From assembly GCA_024364805.1 (NCBI GenBank), contig CM044495.1, forward strand, positions 46,884,752-46,948,751: 64,000 nt of DNA, in the 5' to 3' direction. The notes below the pieces were generated by a model, which made no database searches, had not been told where the DNA came from, and saw nothing but the letters and a program-made list of their open reading frames with translations. The position numbers and the translations under genes were made by a program. Below, piece by piece: positions 24,529-38,010 of the stretch. The DNA is from Euprymna scolopes (lineage: Eukaryota > Mollusca > Cephalopoda > Sepiida > Sepiolidae). How positions within the stretch are numbered: the stretch's first letter is position 1; every line of letters starts with the position of its first letter.

Positions 24529-24953
24529 AAAGCAGGATTTAGCAAATTGCAGGATCAGATTTTGCTTGCAAAAGTATTTAATGAAACTACAAGTAAGTTA
24601 TAGATCTTACTTGTTAACAAAAAGTGAAGCAGAGGGAATAGGGTGAAAAAAGGTTATTTCACGTGAACGGATAGTCTGGTAAAGGGTAATACATCCAATA
24701 ACGGTAAAATCCAAAAATCCAGAATCCAAAAAAGTTATTTAAATTTCCATTCCCACAAGTATAATTCAAGGGAATCGCGTAATTGGAAGATGGTCCAAAG
24801 TAATCCAAAAGGCAGAAATTTGTGGAATAATTCACAAGTGGGTACAAGGAAAAGGGAATGAGTTCAAATATTATTAAAAGAAAGGTAAGGTGTGCGTAGA
24901 AAAAATAAATGGAAGAAATTTAAAACTCGACTGTCAACGCTGGGCTAATTTAA

Positions 24954-24954
<1 letters not shown>

Positions 24955-25039
<85 letters not shown>
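24955..25039. repeat. (TA)n microsatellite after a Helitron-like hairpin
   Basis: About 84 bp of TA, preceded by GTCAACGCTGGGCTAATT, which resembles a decayed Helitron 3' hairpin. Confidence 0.93.
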
Positions 25040-25041
<2 letters not shown>

Positions 25042-25540
25042 GTATTCCTGTCTGTTTGTTTGTTCACAATTTGATTACTATACAAAATATCAATTGCTTT
25101 ATTATTTCATTTATTTCTATATATGGTATGATTCTTGCAAAATATAAAATTAAGAGATCACCTCATTTGCATATAACAGTAAGGAAACCCGATTTTTCTA
25201 AATAGCTGTATGTTAGTTAATATTTCTAGCGGGAGAATTGTTTAAAGTGTTATATTTAAAGTTGATTACATAACCATCTTAAATAGATTATCAATATAAT
25301 TGTTATTTAATTTATTTGGAATTATTTCCGACATCGAAGGTTTTTAGAAACATGGTTATTTCCCCTGTAAACTTCTAAACATAAAAAAGCAGAAACTTAT
25401 TTTTAAAAAAAAAAAGAACACTTACAAATAGATTTAATTTGTGTGTGTTTTAGCCAGTGAAAGAAATTCCATTTTTTTTAAGCTTCACTTTAATGTGACG
25501 TACTCGTTATTGTTTATAAATATTTTTTCCCGGCTGTGAG

Positions 25541-25632
25541 GTGATCAGTCGTCGTGGTACAGCGGATAAAAACTTTTTGCAAATTATCTTTTCCTTTCTT
25601 CCGCGTTTCAGTTTCGAGCCTGCCTACGAGGC
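25541..25632 (+). mobile_element. Possible tRNA-derived SINE head
   Basis: CGTGGTACAGCGGATAAA resembles a tRNA A box and CAGTTTCGAGCCTG a B box, about 50 bases apart. There is no cloverleaf fit good enough for a tRNA gene. Confidence 0.35.
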
Positions 25633-25986
25633 TTATTTTTTATTTATTTTTTTTTTTTGTTAGATCGCTCGGGGACTTGTTTTATTGAAAAGAAAGTTGT
25701 TTTGATTCATTTTTTAAGAATTTTTTGGAGGTGGGGGTCCAACGCATCACTTCTGCCGAAATATATAGTGGAGAGAGAGAGAGAGTATCGCGTACTTATT
25801 TTCTTTTTTTTTTCAGCAATTACATTTACGTGTTTTTATCCGTTCTTTTATTTTTTTAAATGAATCACATTTGTATGAAAGTTCGTAAAAATTGGCCCAA
25901 CCGCTTCAGAATCCATAAGTAACAAACTCTCACACAAAAAGACAAAGTTGCTTTTATATATTGCTAGATAGATAGGTAGAGGGTAG

Positions 25987-26048
<62 letters not shown>

Positions 26049-26664
26049 ATGTATATAAAAAATATATAAATACATAATATATATATATATATAATGAAGT
26101 ATTAACAAGAATAAAACATATATATATATTATTTATTTTATCACTTATATGTATGTTTTATTCTTGTTAGTACTTAAAATAGTTGCTATCAATCTTTGAA
26201 AAAATCTAGAACTTTCACCTTTGATATCAAAGTATTCTTATAAAAATAACATCTATAAAATGCCAACATCAACCACAGACGTATAGCATGAAGGCGTTTT
26301 TTTTTTACTTGTAAGCCTTCTTAAAAATATCTATGCCTTCGCTGTTTACCAAGATAAATTCATATTGCATACATTCTTGATTCTCTTTGAGGATGTACTT
26401 ATTTTTATGCAGTTGTAAGTTAAGCAATAAGTCTATTCTCACCCTCATATTTTTTTTATTATTCAAGTAAAGTAGCACTAATATACGTACGTATTTATTT
26501 GCTTGCTGCTTCTTTATAAACTTTCTTTTACATAAGTGGCAAATGTAGTTTTTCCTTTAATACTAATTTGAAAATAGCGCACACATTTTCTGTTGATGTA
26601 CCTAATTCTGTCTGTACATCTATATTCCCAAAAAAGAAAAACCATTCAGACAAATATCTATATA

Positions 26665-27205
26665 CTAGCTGTACTTTATCCGGCGTTCTAGGTAAAAAAA
26701 GCGTGTTGCCGGGTAGAGGGTTTAGTTAAAAACTTAGGATATTTGGTGTATTTTAAATAGTATTTATGATTTCCCTGAAAGTTGGCCATATTTTAGGGTT
26801 TTTGGAAGCATAAAACATATATGTCTGCCTAAAACTTTCGACAGATGCGAGGATTTTCACGAGATCGGTATCGTTTTGAAGCTCGACTCTTCGGACGGCA
26901 AATATCGAAAAATATACTAAAAACAGTAATTCCTTCAACCTGAATTTAGCACTTTTCTACAAGGAGGGGGCCGCTTTTTCGCCGATATTTACGAAAGCCA
27001 TCCCCTCTTTTCGATTGACTAGTCTTAATTTAAACCTTCTCCACTTCCGGTTTGACGATGGACGCAACGACAAAGACGTCAGGTTTTGTTTTCACGTTAT
27101 TCTTCTCCTTCGCGGTACTGGTTCTAGCCTGCCTACTACCACTGTTTTCTTTTTGCTCTACACACACCGCCAAACATCCGAGAAACGCCGGGCACCCAAG
27201 TTAGT
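26665..27205. mobile_element. Helitron-type segment with opposed 3' ends
   Basis: The left border is a minus-strand 3' end (CCGGATAAAGTACAGCTAG|T), and the block GGATATTTGGTGTATTTTAA is shared with 3715-3974. The right border AACGCCGGGCACCCAAGTTAG is a decayed plus-strand end. Confidence 0.38.
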
Positions 27206-27671
27206 TAAAAATAAATAAATTAAATCAAATTTATATAATATTTCTAAATAGAATATTAGTAGCAAAGCTATTACTAATGTCCATTAAAAATTTAGAGCTA
27301 ATTATTTAAACAGATTCTCTTTAATGTAATATGCAAATGAGATTACCCTTTAATATTAGTCTATAAAGAAATCATGCAGGAATAAAAGTATATAAGAGTT
27401 GGTTTCACAAATAGGATTTAATACTAAAACGGTGTACATATTTTTGTAGATATTAACCAAAGTGTGAAAAAAAAAAAAAAAAACAGACAGGAATACGATT
27501 TTATCATAATAGATAAAGTTAAGTGTGTATGTATATTTGTATATTTCCATGTACAGGATTAATTCCTAAACTAATTACCCGACTATTTTGAATTTTGTAA
27601 CCAACTGCTAGGCGTAAGAGGTCCAAATCTTAGCTATATTTAGTTTAATTTATTTTTATGCAGTTTTGCAT

Positions 27672-27679
<8 letters not shown>

Positions 27680-27714
<35 letters not shown>
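27680..27714 (+). repeat. (CT)n microsatellite
   Basis: About 17 CT units just 5' of a LINE-B fragment, as at 12584. Confidence 0.92.
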
Positions 27715-27719
<5 letters not shown>

Positions 27720-27734
27720 TCTCTCTTCTTTATC

Positions 27735-28125
27735 GTTTTACCTTGGCAGATGCTAAACTGAGCTTTAATATATGCCCCCCTCCCCGAAAAAGATTTACAA
27801 CAAACATTCGTCTAGCACCAACCACTCTCAATAATTTCCCATACTCCCTATCTTTTCATAAATTGTTAACGTAAATCCCATAAAGTTTCTTTTCTAGAAC
27901 TGCCCGCTTGTGAAGCTCTACACCAGCTGACTACAACATGGCCGTTTTCAAGTCTAATGTGTACAAGTTTTTGTTGAGCCCTCCTCTTAATCATATTCTT
28001 CCCAACTTCTACCACTACCGCTCATTCTACTGTTGTCTCAATGATCATCTTACATGCACTAACCGTTCTCCTCGATTGGCCTTCAGGCCTTAATAAGTGG
28101 TGCTTCCCACGTAAGAAAAAAAGGG
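27735..28125 (+). mobile_element. LINE-B 3' fragment with A-rich tail
   Basis: GACTACAACATGGCCGTTTT, AAGTCTAATGTGTACAAGTT and GGCCTTAATAAGTGGTGCTT correspond to the tail YNLDVFKSNINKLL and 3' UTR. It ends GTAAGAAAAAAAGG. Confidence 0.6.
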
Positions 28126-28189
28126 TCCGAAGCCCTTCGTGAAAATTGAGGTAATTCTGATTATTTTTAAATGTTGAAATAGGTATTAT

Positions 28190-28580
28190 TTAATAAATGT
28201 TAATAACTAAGTGTTGTGTGAACCTTGTACATCGAAATCCTTTAAAATATTTAAAAGATATCGGAATTTGCTTAAGTTGTCCCAAATTCATAGAGATGAA
28301 TTGTTTATAGCGGTGAAGGATGGTGAAGAGCAACTGCTCTGATCTCAGTTGGTTCAACTTGATGCCACGGACAGAGCAGAAAGTCGACCTCATGTTTTAT
28401 AATATATCAGAGTTGTTCTCTCTTTGATGCCGTAACGAGGACTGAAAAAGCAGTTCTCGAAGTGAACATTGTTATCGCTCTAAAGCTAGCTCCTCAATGA
28501 CAAGCTGGCATACACCGTCCAAGTTTCACAAGCATATATGAGGGCATGAGTATATAAACATATGCACATACATAACTTTG
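28190..28580 (-). mobile_element. Possible LINE RT C-terminal fragment
   Basis: The minus strand near 28540 reads LIYACETWTVYASL, resembling the LLYACETWTV motif after the RT domain of non-LTR elements. Downstream frames are broken. Confidence 0.4.
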
Positions 28581-29404
28581 AAAATAATTAATCTAGATTT
28601 ATATATAATTTAGTTTTAGACTTCTTGTTTATTACACAGCGTTTTTGATGACATCACCTTTGATTAAAATAGGCAGATTCCTCTCTATTCCGACAATAAT
28701 TCTGTTGTTTGGTCTAACGTTATCAGCCATTTTATTGCCTTGAAAAAGTGACGCTCCCAAATTGATTATGGTAAGTGACTTTCAATGTATTTAAAATATG
28801 TTTTATTACAATGTTCTTAATGACAATAAATTTAAATAAATAATGCCGATTTCATTTTCTTTATCTCATGCTGTTATATAAAAAAAAAAGATAGTGCAAA
28901 ATGATTAGGAATAAGTGCCTTTTATTGTCATTGATTTGGCAAAGTGCCAAATATACAACACTGAACCAAAGCAAACAAACCAGTTCATAAATAAATATTC
29001 CTGTCATTCAGACAAGTACTATGCTAGTTATTTATCATATACAAAAGCAATATCTATATAATAATACATTAAGGTAATTAATTTTCAGGCGTACGTTATC
29101 TCTCCCTTCCCCGCCATTAAAAAAGCGGTGATCACAAGATCGATGAATATGCAATGCAAAAAAAAAAAATATTTTTCAAATTTCATTTGAAGTCATTTCC
29201 ATGGTGAATGTGAAACTCGAGCTAAATTACACTTTCTTTGGTCTTTAGGCTAGAATCAAGGACTAGTATCTGTTCTGTTTAAAGAATATATGATAATATC
29301 GTGGGATGCGCATTCATGCTGGGCGTCAATGTAATGAAAATATGTTGCAAACTCCTACAAAGGTTTTTGAGATTTAAACTATTTAGATAATTATAGGTTT
29401 CAAT

Positions 29405-29635
29405 CTATAACATTGGCGAAATTACTTCAGAAAAGAGACAACACTGGCGAGCTTACTTTAAAAACTGAATCATATTAATCTATTTGCTAAAGCTAGCTCG
29501 CTAATGTTGCCTCTCTGCTAAAGCTAGCTGTCTCTCTTTTAAAGTTAAATTGCCAATATTATCTTTCTTCTAAAGCTAACTTACCAGTTTTGTCTCTTGT
29601 CTAAAGTTAGCTAGCTTTATATCCCTTAAATCCTC
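29405..29635. repeat. Degenerate tandem and inverted repeat
   Basis: Units such as CTAAAGCTAGCT and CTAAAGTTAGCT, followed by TTGTCTCT or GTTGCCTCTC, occur about four times at irregular 30-50 base spacing. The first 60 bases hold the same units inverted (AAGAGACAACACTGGCGAGC). It is non-coding. Confidence 0.5.
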
Positions 29636-29932
29636 TTTTTCACAACTATAATATACCTACCCAGAACTACCTACCTATCTCTCAGTTTCTAGCAAAGCAG
29701 AATTATGTTGTCCTAAAAGAAATCTTCTATTTACCTTAGTTTGATGAATACGTCTATTCTTTTTCCTCCTAAGCTTAATGTGGATCGTCAAGGAGACCCG
29801 TTTTGCATGTCTACTAAAAGGACCTTAATAATGTAATGAAGTGTTGTTTTTTATTTTTTTGTTTACGGATGAACAAGAAGGCTGATAGTTGATGTTTAGA
29901 TAAAATATTTCTCATATATTTGGCTGTATATA

Positions 29933-30705
29933 TCTATAAAAGTGAAAAGGTCTGTCTGTGTGTGTGTCTGTGTACATTTCCATACCAAATAACTCTGTCA
30001 ATTTTCGGTCTAGAGACTCGAGATTTGACATTTTTTAAGGGGTATTGAGATTTGGGAAAATCTTTTTAATCGGTTTTGAGCCCGAAATTTGGCTGTCAAT
30101 GAGTCAAAGTTCAACGACTTGACTTTTGAAACTCTACCAAACTCCTCCGCCAATTTTGGGTCTAAACACTTGAAATTTTAAATATAGGTTACTTGGACAT
30201 GGATCAAACTTTTTAATTTGATTTGAGTCCAAAAAATTAATTTTAAGGGGTAAAAATTGGGGTCAAATTTCCAAAAAATAATTTGTACCTCTGCGGTCTC
30301 TACCAAATTGCACAGCTATTTTTGGTGTAAACATTTGAAATTTTACATAAAGGGTATTCAGAGATAGGGCCAGCTTTTTAATCGGTTTGGGTAAAAAAAT
30401 TGAGCTGCCAAGAGAGGTCAAAATTCAAAAGATTTGACATTTGCGGTGTCTAGCAAACAACTCAACCAATTTTGGGTCTAAACATGTCCAAGTTACCTAC
30501 ATCTAAAATTATATTTGGATTTGATACCAAAATAACAAAATGTTAAGGGGTAAAAATCGGTATCAAAGATAAAAAATTGACCTCTGTAGTTTCTACGAAA
30601 TTACTCAGAAAAAATTTTGGTCTAAAGATTTCAAATCTTACATAAAGTGTATTCACACATATGATCGGTACATAGAACCGGAGCAAAGCCGGGCTGAACT
30701 GCTAG
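29933..30705 (+). mobile_element. Non-autonomous Helitron H1, nearly whole copy
   Basis: It is 773 bp. It begins A|TCTATAAAAGTG, the usual Helitron 5' TC start. It ends with a CCGG...CCGG hairpin, about 10 bases, then CTAG|T. The inside is five degenerate tandem units of about 145-160 bp, each with a TTTTGGGTCTAAACA-like box (near 30003, 30165, 30320, 30472, 30617). No Rep or helicase coding is present. Mobility would depend on another element's RepHel protein. Confidence 0.78.
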
Positions 30706-32231
30706 TATCAAAGAAGTGCATCCTTAAGTATGCACAGAAGTGAAACATGGTTGCAAACAAAATGATTACATTATAACAAATACTATAGCTGATATGCAAT
30801 CTCAAAAAAGTACATCTAGCAGTGCAATAAAATACAGTAAAGAAATGTCGGAAAGTTTCTTAGACTTGAGGAAGAAATAGATGATTTGTAACACATGTCC
30901 GATTACTTCTCAGACGCATCTTGTAGATACCAAATATCGCATTCCTATCGGTAGGCATATTGATTTGTTAGATGATTGTTCTCCAAAATCGAAGCCCCAA
31001 AGATCAATACCACATTGTTAAATATTATTAATTAAGATTTTGGCATCTTCGTTCCGCATTGTGTAACCAGTCTAATAGCATTTCTTGAAAGTGATTTACA
31101 TTTTGGAAACAATTCTCCGTTCCTGGCAAAGAATGGGACGCATATCTTAGCTAGCTCCTCTGAAGCGGACACAACGGTGAAATATTTCTTCAATTTTTAC
31201 TCTGGCCACAACTCACCAGAATTCTTTGTCTACTTATTCGGCATCCGACTTTCATTCCCAATATTTCTGTCAAGTGCCGAGGAGGCATTATTCGCCCATG
31301 CTAGCAGAATAGAATTTTGTTCGGCCTTTTCGCATATATACGCTCTCTTTCAGCATACATAACTTTGGGTACTATATCATTTCGCGTCTGTTCTTTTGTC
31401 TAATAATCTTTAAGGAACTCTGCCACTTGTTATTTTCGTTGGTTTTAACCTTTGCTACTTCTGTTCAGTCCTGAAAAATTTATCAAATTTATACACATCT
31501 GGTTAAGTTCAATTGTTATGATTGCTTGCGTTCTATGATCAAATATACGATTGTAGAAATTGATAAGTAGACGGAGAGAAAGTTTCCCAGTTGAATCAAC
31601 TCCAGAGATCACGGAGCAAAAGTGTACATTTTACTGAAACTGATTAACGTTATTAAGATATTGAAAAACATCACTAAATGATCGTTATGCAGGTCAGCGT
31701 TGCATAACGATCAGACACGACTCCATTTCCTTATCTTGAATTTAAGTTGCATTACTAACTAGTTTCCATATCTAAAAGCTGACAAAACTATTACTAATAG
31801 AGATTTGCTATCCTCCTTCCTGGAATCGAAATAATATGATTTTATCATAAAATTGAATTATTTGGCCTAGTGGCTGCTATTCCGAACTCATAACTGTAAA
31901 CCTGGAGACCGCTTCTCTCGTACCAAACGATAGTAAACACCGTTTTGTTTACTTTTGACTGTTTTAAACCGATTTAAATGATTGCACACAAGTGCATAAA
32001 TAACATTATGTTAAATGTTACCGTGGTAAAATAATAATATTATTATTTAGAAAGGCATTCTTAACATAGGGATGGGATAGAGTTTTCTAACTATTTTGTA
32101 CTTTCACCTAAAAATTTAATAAAAAAAAATATTTACTGTTGATTTTCTCGATATGCCAAGCATTTACTTTAGTCTCAGTTGGTAAATTTTGTAATATGTA
32201 GTTGAGTGATTTTAATAGCCGTTTTCTCTAG
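30706..32231. other. Intron sequence, nothing firm
   Basis: No recognised repeat except the small hairpin at 31679. The open frame 31177-31362 (61 codons) has no family motif. Confidence 0.4.
31679..31713. repeat. Perfect 13 bp hairpin
   Basis: TGATCGTTATGCA and TGCATAACGATCA flank the 9-base loop GGTCAGCGT. It is isolated in intron sequence. Confidence 0.75.
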
Positions 32232-32953
32232 GGCTTTCAATGGGCTTGGCCTTTACTCCTGATTTTAAATGGAACACATACATTAAATCTGTTGCCAAGG
32301 CCCTTGGAAAAATGGTGTGATCTTTCTATCGATCCAGTAGATGGCTCTTATATAGATAGAGAATTGTATCAGCAGTGAGACAAGTACGTCGATGGATGGA
32401 GTACTGTTGCCACATCTGGACAGGAGCTGCAAGGAAGGACTTGTCCAGCCTTGACAGAGGTTGCAGGGAAGAGAAAAGGACATCTCCTACGAGGCTATGA
32501 AGTCTATTTTAAACTCAATCTTACAGAAGAGATGTTTCGAGTTTGTCTCTGCTTTATCGTTATTTTCATGGCAAGTGCTCGACTGAGCTTCAATCTATGG
32601 TCCCTCACTTGCCAAACTTTCACAAGAAACACGAGTCCAGCTGAAAACACTATAAATAATTCCCCCATACTCTTTATCTGTGCCTAAACCTAAACGTAGG
32701 TTCCATGAACAAAGCTTCTTTCTTAGTTTCACAGGCGTGCAGTTCTGTCTTCCGTTTTCCTGCTTTCCAGCTGACTACAATATGGTTGTCTTCAAGTCCA
32801 ACATAAACAAGTTCCTGATGAGCCGTTCCACTTAAGTTAACAAATTAACCGAGTTTCCATTACTAACGTTTACTATATTGTCCAATTGACTACTGTACAC
32901 TCTTAAACCTTGGCCTTGATAAGTGGTTATGCCTATGTAAAAAAAAAAAAATC
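32232..32953 (+). mobile_element. LINE-B 3' half with poly-A tail
   Basis: GLAFTPDFKWNTYIKSVAKA, WMEYCCHIWTGAARK, then the 3' UTR block CCTTGATAAGTGGTTATGCC and an A-run at 32940-32951. Several interruptions are present. Confidence 0.68.
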
Positions 32954-33671
32954 AATGATCGTCGTAAAGAATAATTTTGTTATCTAAATGAAGGCAACGG
33001 GAAAAAGTTTATTTAAGTAGACGATGTGCCTGATGTTGCCCAGTATTAAAGGTAACGCTAAATTCCTTATGAAAATAGAAATATATGAAAAAAAAAATCT
33101 CCTACATGGTCATGCGAGTATGTTTTTTTTTTTCTAAACACTTCACAGCTTGTAATGAAAAAAAAATCTTTGACTCCCTGTCATTAGGTTTTGATGTTAG
33201 TTCAGTTACGATAACCATTATGCCAGGTTGACACGATTTTAAAAAATGTTTCCAAACCTCCTTAATTTTACGATAATGTGATTGGTCATGCATGAATCGT
33301 TCGTGAAACAGATAAAAATCTGATCACTCCCACTTACCAATTTTTTCAATTTTGACCCTTTAGCAACATTTTTGTCCGGATGAAAACGAATGAAAAAGCT
33401 TTCCACATGTCTAAATATCCTATATACCAACTTTCAAGACTGTGTGAAGACATTTCTCAACCCATGTACACAACGAACTTTTGATCTACAAATTCTCACG
33501 TTAATAGAATATAAGACTGGATTTATTACTATGTTTTATTCTTTTGTGTTTTAATTTATTTGTTAAATTTTATTTACTTAGTTTGATGTAAGTTGTCTGT
33601 TAGTGAGGGAAGGATTAGGAAAAGAGTAGTAAAGTCTCTCTCCCTCTCTCTCTATATATACATATATGTAT

Positions 33672-34004
33672 ACATATAAAAGATGCATTTGAAAGCTTAA
33701 CAATGCAGAAGGGGGAGAATTTGTTGAATACAGGACTGTTGTTTGGATTCAAAACAGCAGTCCCGAGAGTTGAGTCAATTGTCTTTCCCTTCCCTTGACA
33801 AGGGAGTATATCTCCGAAAATCCAGGAACTTTATGCGAACAGCAAGAATTGGATATAGCCATTCATATCGGTAAATAAATATTTTCATTGAAAATTACTG
33901 AATTTGTCAATATTATCAATTATTAATTTACCTACCCTATATCCAACAATTATCTCGCTTTCTGCATTGTACAACATTCAAACGCATCTTTTTGTACCTA
34001 CATA
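33672..34004. mobile_element. MITE-C candidate
   Basis: It is about 330 bp. The ends TATAAAAGATGCATTTGAAAG and AACATTCAAACGCATCTTTTT are inverted, and AACAATGCAGAA / TTCTGCATTGT continue inward. A second inner pair GGATATAGCC / CTATATCC is present. Confidence 0.45.
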
Positions 34005-35026
34005 CAATGCTTCCAACAAACTACAACATCCTTTCCATATATAGATATATATGTATATATACATACATTTATAAACAGTTAAATGAGAATCTAAAGACAC
34101 CGCCTAATATTCAAAAACTAGTAAAATATAAAACCAAATAAACAAAATAAACAGATCAGGATTACTTAGAATACAAGAATTAAAATGCCAAACATCGTTG
34201 AATATGAAAAATTAGCAATTCAGAGTTATCTTCCTTGGAAGGCATTTGATTGATTATTTCTCCGTAGTGTAAACAAAAGATAAGAATAATAAATACCAAT
34301 ATTCAACATCTTAAGCTACTTGTAGGGAATATCAATTTATTTTATTTTATTTATTTTATTGTACAGAAGACAATTATATTGCAGTAGATTTGTAAGAGCA
34401 ATAGACTTCCCAGGTTAAAATTAAAATCGATATGTAACACTGGAAAAGCATAAGATATGAAGCCTTTTTTCCGGGAGAGTGTAGAACAGAGATTAAACAT
34501 GAAATCCAACCAAACTACCCGAAGTTGAGAAACGAATAAAGTACAAAAATGAAAAATTAAATAAATAAACTAAAGATCTCATTAATTTAGAATCATGTCT
34601 TGTTTCAAGATACTTAAAGTTAAACAATTAAGTTTAAACAATTTTCACCGTAATTTAAAACAGAAATACGAAAATAGGGGCCCAAAAATTTCACAAAGAT
34701 CGGAAGAGAATTTATCAAAACACGATGAGACCGGTCACACTGTGGGATACCTTTAATAACAGGAGAAAAACGTGTTCAGATACGTATGAACCTTTAATTT
34801 CTTTCAATAAGTCTGATGAGATGCTAACCTCGACGATTTTAAACTTTATATTGTTGATAAATCTTCCAGTTGATGTCGAAACAATTGTAACATTAGAAAA
34901 ATACAAATATGATGTAATATTTTTTCTTCTTGTTTTGGTTTTTGCAAACATATATGAATGTTTGATTACAGAAATATTAATCATGTTGTTTAATATTTGG
35001 GTCAATTTACCTAGCTTAATTTTTAT

Positions 35027-35028
<2 letters not shown>

Positions 35029-35106
<78 letters not shown>
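35029..35106. repeat. (TA)n microsatellite
   Basis: Pure TA, about 78 bp. Confidence 0.95.
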
Positions 35107-35110
<4 letters not shown>

Positions 35111-35214
35111 TCAATGTACATATATATATAATGTAATATTAGAAAATTTTTCAAAAACGGTTAATACATGTATATATATATATTAGCAGGCCACTTTATA
35201 CATATTCTCTTTTC

Positions 35215-35392
35215 ATAGCCCTATTTATAATTGTATATTTTATCATTGTTTTAACTCTCGAGTATATATTCGGTACAGAATGATGTGGTTCTCGATTGAT
35301 TAACTATCTAAAAAAAAATATATATAACATTAACTTATATATACTTCAGAGTGAAAATAATGAAAAGAGTATTCTCTTGTCATAGCCTTAAT
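35215..35392. mobile_element. MITE-A copy 2 (decayed)
   Basis: TCATTGTTTTAACTCTCGAG, GGTTCTCGATTGATTAACTA and AATGAAAAGAGTATTCTCTT match the other MITE-A copies. The left end is altered. Confidence 0.5.
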
Positions 35393-35477
35393 TATACATA
35401 TATATGTTTTTATACATACAGACTAGTGTTACATGCTTTTGCAATCATCAGTGCGGGAGTGACGATTACTGATTGTC

Positions 35478-35556
35478 GAAGTATTCGAACTCAACTAGAA
35501 AGCCACAATTGACTCGATTAACAAAGAAATATTACCCCTAGGCCACTACCAACCAC
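35478..35556 (-). mobile_element. Possible tRNA-derived SINE head
   Basis: On the minus strand TAGTGGCCTAGGGGTAA is A-box-like and GAGTTCGAATAC B-box-like, at tRNA spacing. The acceptor stem does not pair. Confidence 0.4.
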
Positions 35557-35559
35557 CAA

Positions 35560-37429
35560 GAGAATCAAGTGAAATTTAACATTTATTAAGCCAAATGCAG
35601 GCATAATGTTATTAAGACAATCTAATGTGATCGAACGACCGGAAATCATTATATCACACAAGTCCAGTCAACCGTCTTTTATTTCTCAAACGGAACTCAA
35701 CTTTTAAGAACTTACTTCTTGCAGGGTCGAAATATATTGACTGATCTGAGCAATTTACTGCAGTTTCACGATAATACATTAATTGCAAATACTTTTAATT
35801 AAAAACATCTTTTAGTGTAAGATAAATGTACATTCTCGATGAGATAATAGCGGTATTACTTGTTATTTTGAATTTATTTCGTTAATTGATTAGTAAAAGT
35901 GATTGCATTCTGTTTTTCTTTATACCGTGTGTGGGTGTCCTTTGCTGTTATTTTGATTGGAAAGTTCTTCGATATTAAAGCTATAAAACCCTGTCAAAAA
36001 CAGCTTGAAGAAAATGTTAAGGTTTACCTCTAATATGATTAACAAACAGCATTATCTTTTTGCGAGAGGCGTAAGCAGATGTTTGGAGTTGGTTTTGTAT
36101 TTCATTTTTCTTTTAGTTTCTTTGTTTGAAATATTTTTATAAAGATTTCTAGAGTTTTAAGAACTATACATTTAAAAAGTAAAAAAAAAAGATTGATAAA
36201 TTACATAGACTAATCTCTTAACAAATGTTATTGGATGACAAATGTTTTGTTGCGTTTAACTATCTTTATAAGAGGCTCTATCTCTCTGTCAGCCAGGAGG
36301 TCAGTATATAACATTCTGTAAGGTTGTCCGGATGTATTATTTTAGACGCCCCCCCCTTCCGGGTTAAGATCCCCCAATAATGGCAGGAAATGATTAGTAA
36401 AAAGATAAGAGTATAGTTCAGTATTTTTTTTACCTCTCGACCCCAAAAAACGTCTCATGGTCGCTGGTCAGTTCTGAATAGTCAGGTAGGTTGAGAAGGC
36501 AAGCGCCAAAGTAGTCATTTTCTTTTAATCAGGTGTGTCAGTGACTTAGACAAAAACCGGACATACAGTTTCTGATCTTAAGTCAATATATTTGAGAGTG
36601 AGATTTAGTTTATGAATAGTTTCAGTTTAAGACAGTTGGCAGCTCGCAGGTTCCCAGCAGAGTTTTAGCAGATGAACTGGTCAACGAACGACAAAGATGC
36701 CTCGAGAGTCAACTATCAAGAAAGTTTTGGGATTTTTTATGACACCCAGGACACAACTAATTTATACATGCTGTACAGATTTGTGTTTTCTTTTTTGAGT
36801 TTTCGTTCTTTTATTTTATTTTTAGACTTGTAAGCCAGTGCTCGTACACTCGGCAATCACCAAGTCGACATGGCCAGAACAAAAACTAGAAGAGACGAAT
36901 ACGAAAAGAAAACTATGACAAATAACATTATGGTTGACATGGTTCTACATGTAAATACTTTAATTTAAACTTACTCATCGATCTATTTTGGACTACATTA
37001 CATGAAACTTATGTGAGGTTACCGAGTGGACCCCTGGTTCATTCGGTGAAGCTGATCACCTATTTTTATGGAAATAGCTCCAAACAAGGCATAAAGTTAC
37101 TTGATGCAACAAGTTAAAAAAAATATTATTACACGGTTAAAAACTTGGCAACGATAAGTTTTAGCTAGAATAGCTTCTGACCCAGAAGCAGAATTCTTGC
37201 CTTTTTATCAGAAACATCGCTCCTGGAATGTGAGGACTAAAGGACAAAATAAAGGAAGCGAGAGTAAGGCGGCTGCTGAAAGTAAACCACTTTATACTCT
37301 TCTTACTCACAATGATTGATATCACCTTAAACTTATTACCCGAAGCTGAAAAGATGTTGCTTAAAACGAGCTGATTGAGAATTTATCAGATCAGAGATGT
37401 ACTCTGGAGTAACCCCCCCCCCCCTGCTA
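35560..37429. other. Intron sequence, nothing firm
   Basis: No exon, SINE or Helitron end was recognised. A C-run at 36351-36357 and a G/C-poor background are the only notes. Confidence 0.4.
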
Positions 37430-38010
37430 ATGAGTTTACTGAACGATTCAAAACAGGCACAGAAGAGCATGTCCACATACGAAAATTCTACAGCAAGTCC
37501 CAATCTCCCCAATGGTTAACTTCGATTTGTGCAGCAGCTATTGTCCATGGTTAATAAGCATTCTATCAATTCAACTGCCATAAGTAAGTACAGTATCAAT
37601 AATTTTTTGAAGCATCAAGATGTTTAGAAAACGCAATGAGTTTCAAAAATTAAGAACTCGGGATTTCTGCAAAATTTATAAAATAGTGTTGTGAATAATG
37701 AGAAAACAACGATCCCCACCCCCGATCCAATCACCATTATATTATCTGTGTAGCAGCTGATAAGGAGGAACTGCTTGTCAAGCGGTTCGCCTTGAACACC
37801 ATTGTATAGCCCTTCCTAAATGTTCCAAAAACAGAACCTCTGATTTAATACATTGAATGAATACCAAGCCCCAACCCCACAGTTGCAAAGTTGCAATGTT
37901 GTATCACTGTGTTTGTTTTACAGATACTTTAGTGTACTCTGATGAACTTGCTTCACTGGTGCTCCCTCGACTTAAATACCTCCAACCTTACAACAAAAAA
38001 GACTATTAAA
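37430..38010 (+). mobile_element. LINE-A fragment with internal deletion
   Basis: The first part reads RKFYSKSQSPQW and AADKEELLVKRFALNT, the segment that precedes the RT in Jockey-like LINEs. It is followed near 37930 by VYSDELASLVPPRLKY, the 3' tail. The RT domain between is missing. Frames are broken. Confidence 0.5.

Noticed and set aside
24659-24847. A candidate for the missing TSP1 exon
   Set aside because: The frame is rich in Y, N and F with only two cysteines and lacks AG/GT borders of the right phase.
35478-35556. A functional tRNA gene
   Set aside because: A and B boxes are present but the acceptor and anticodon stems do not pair.
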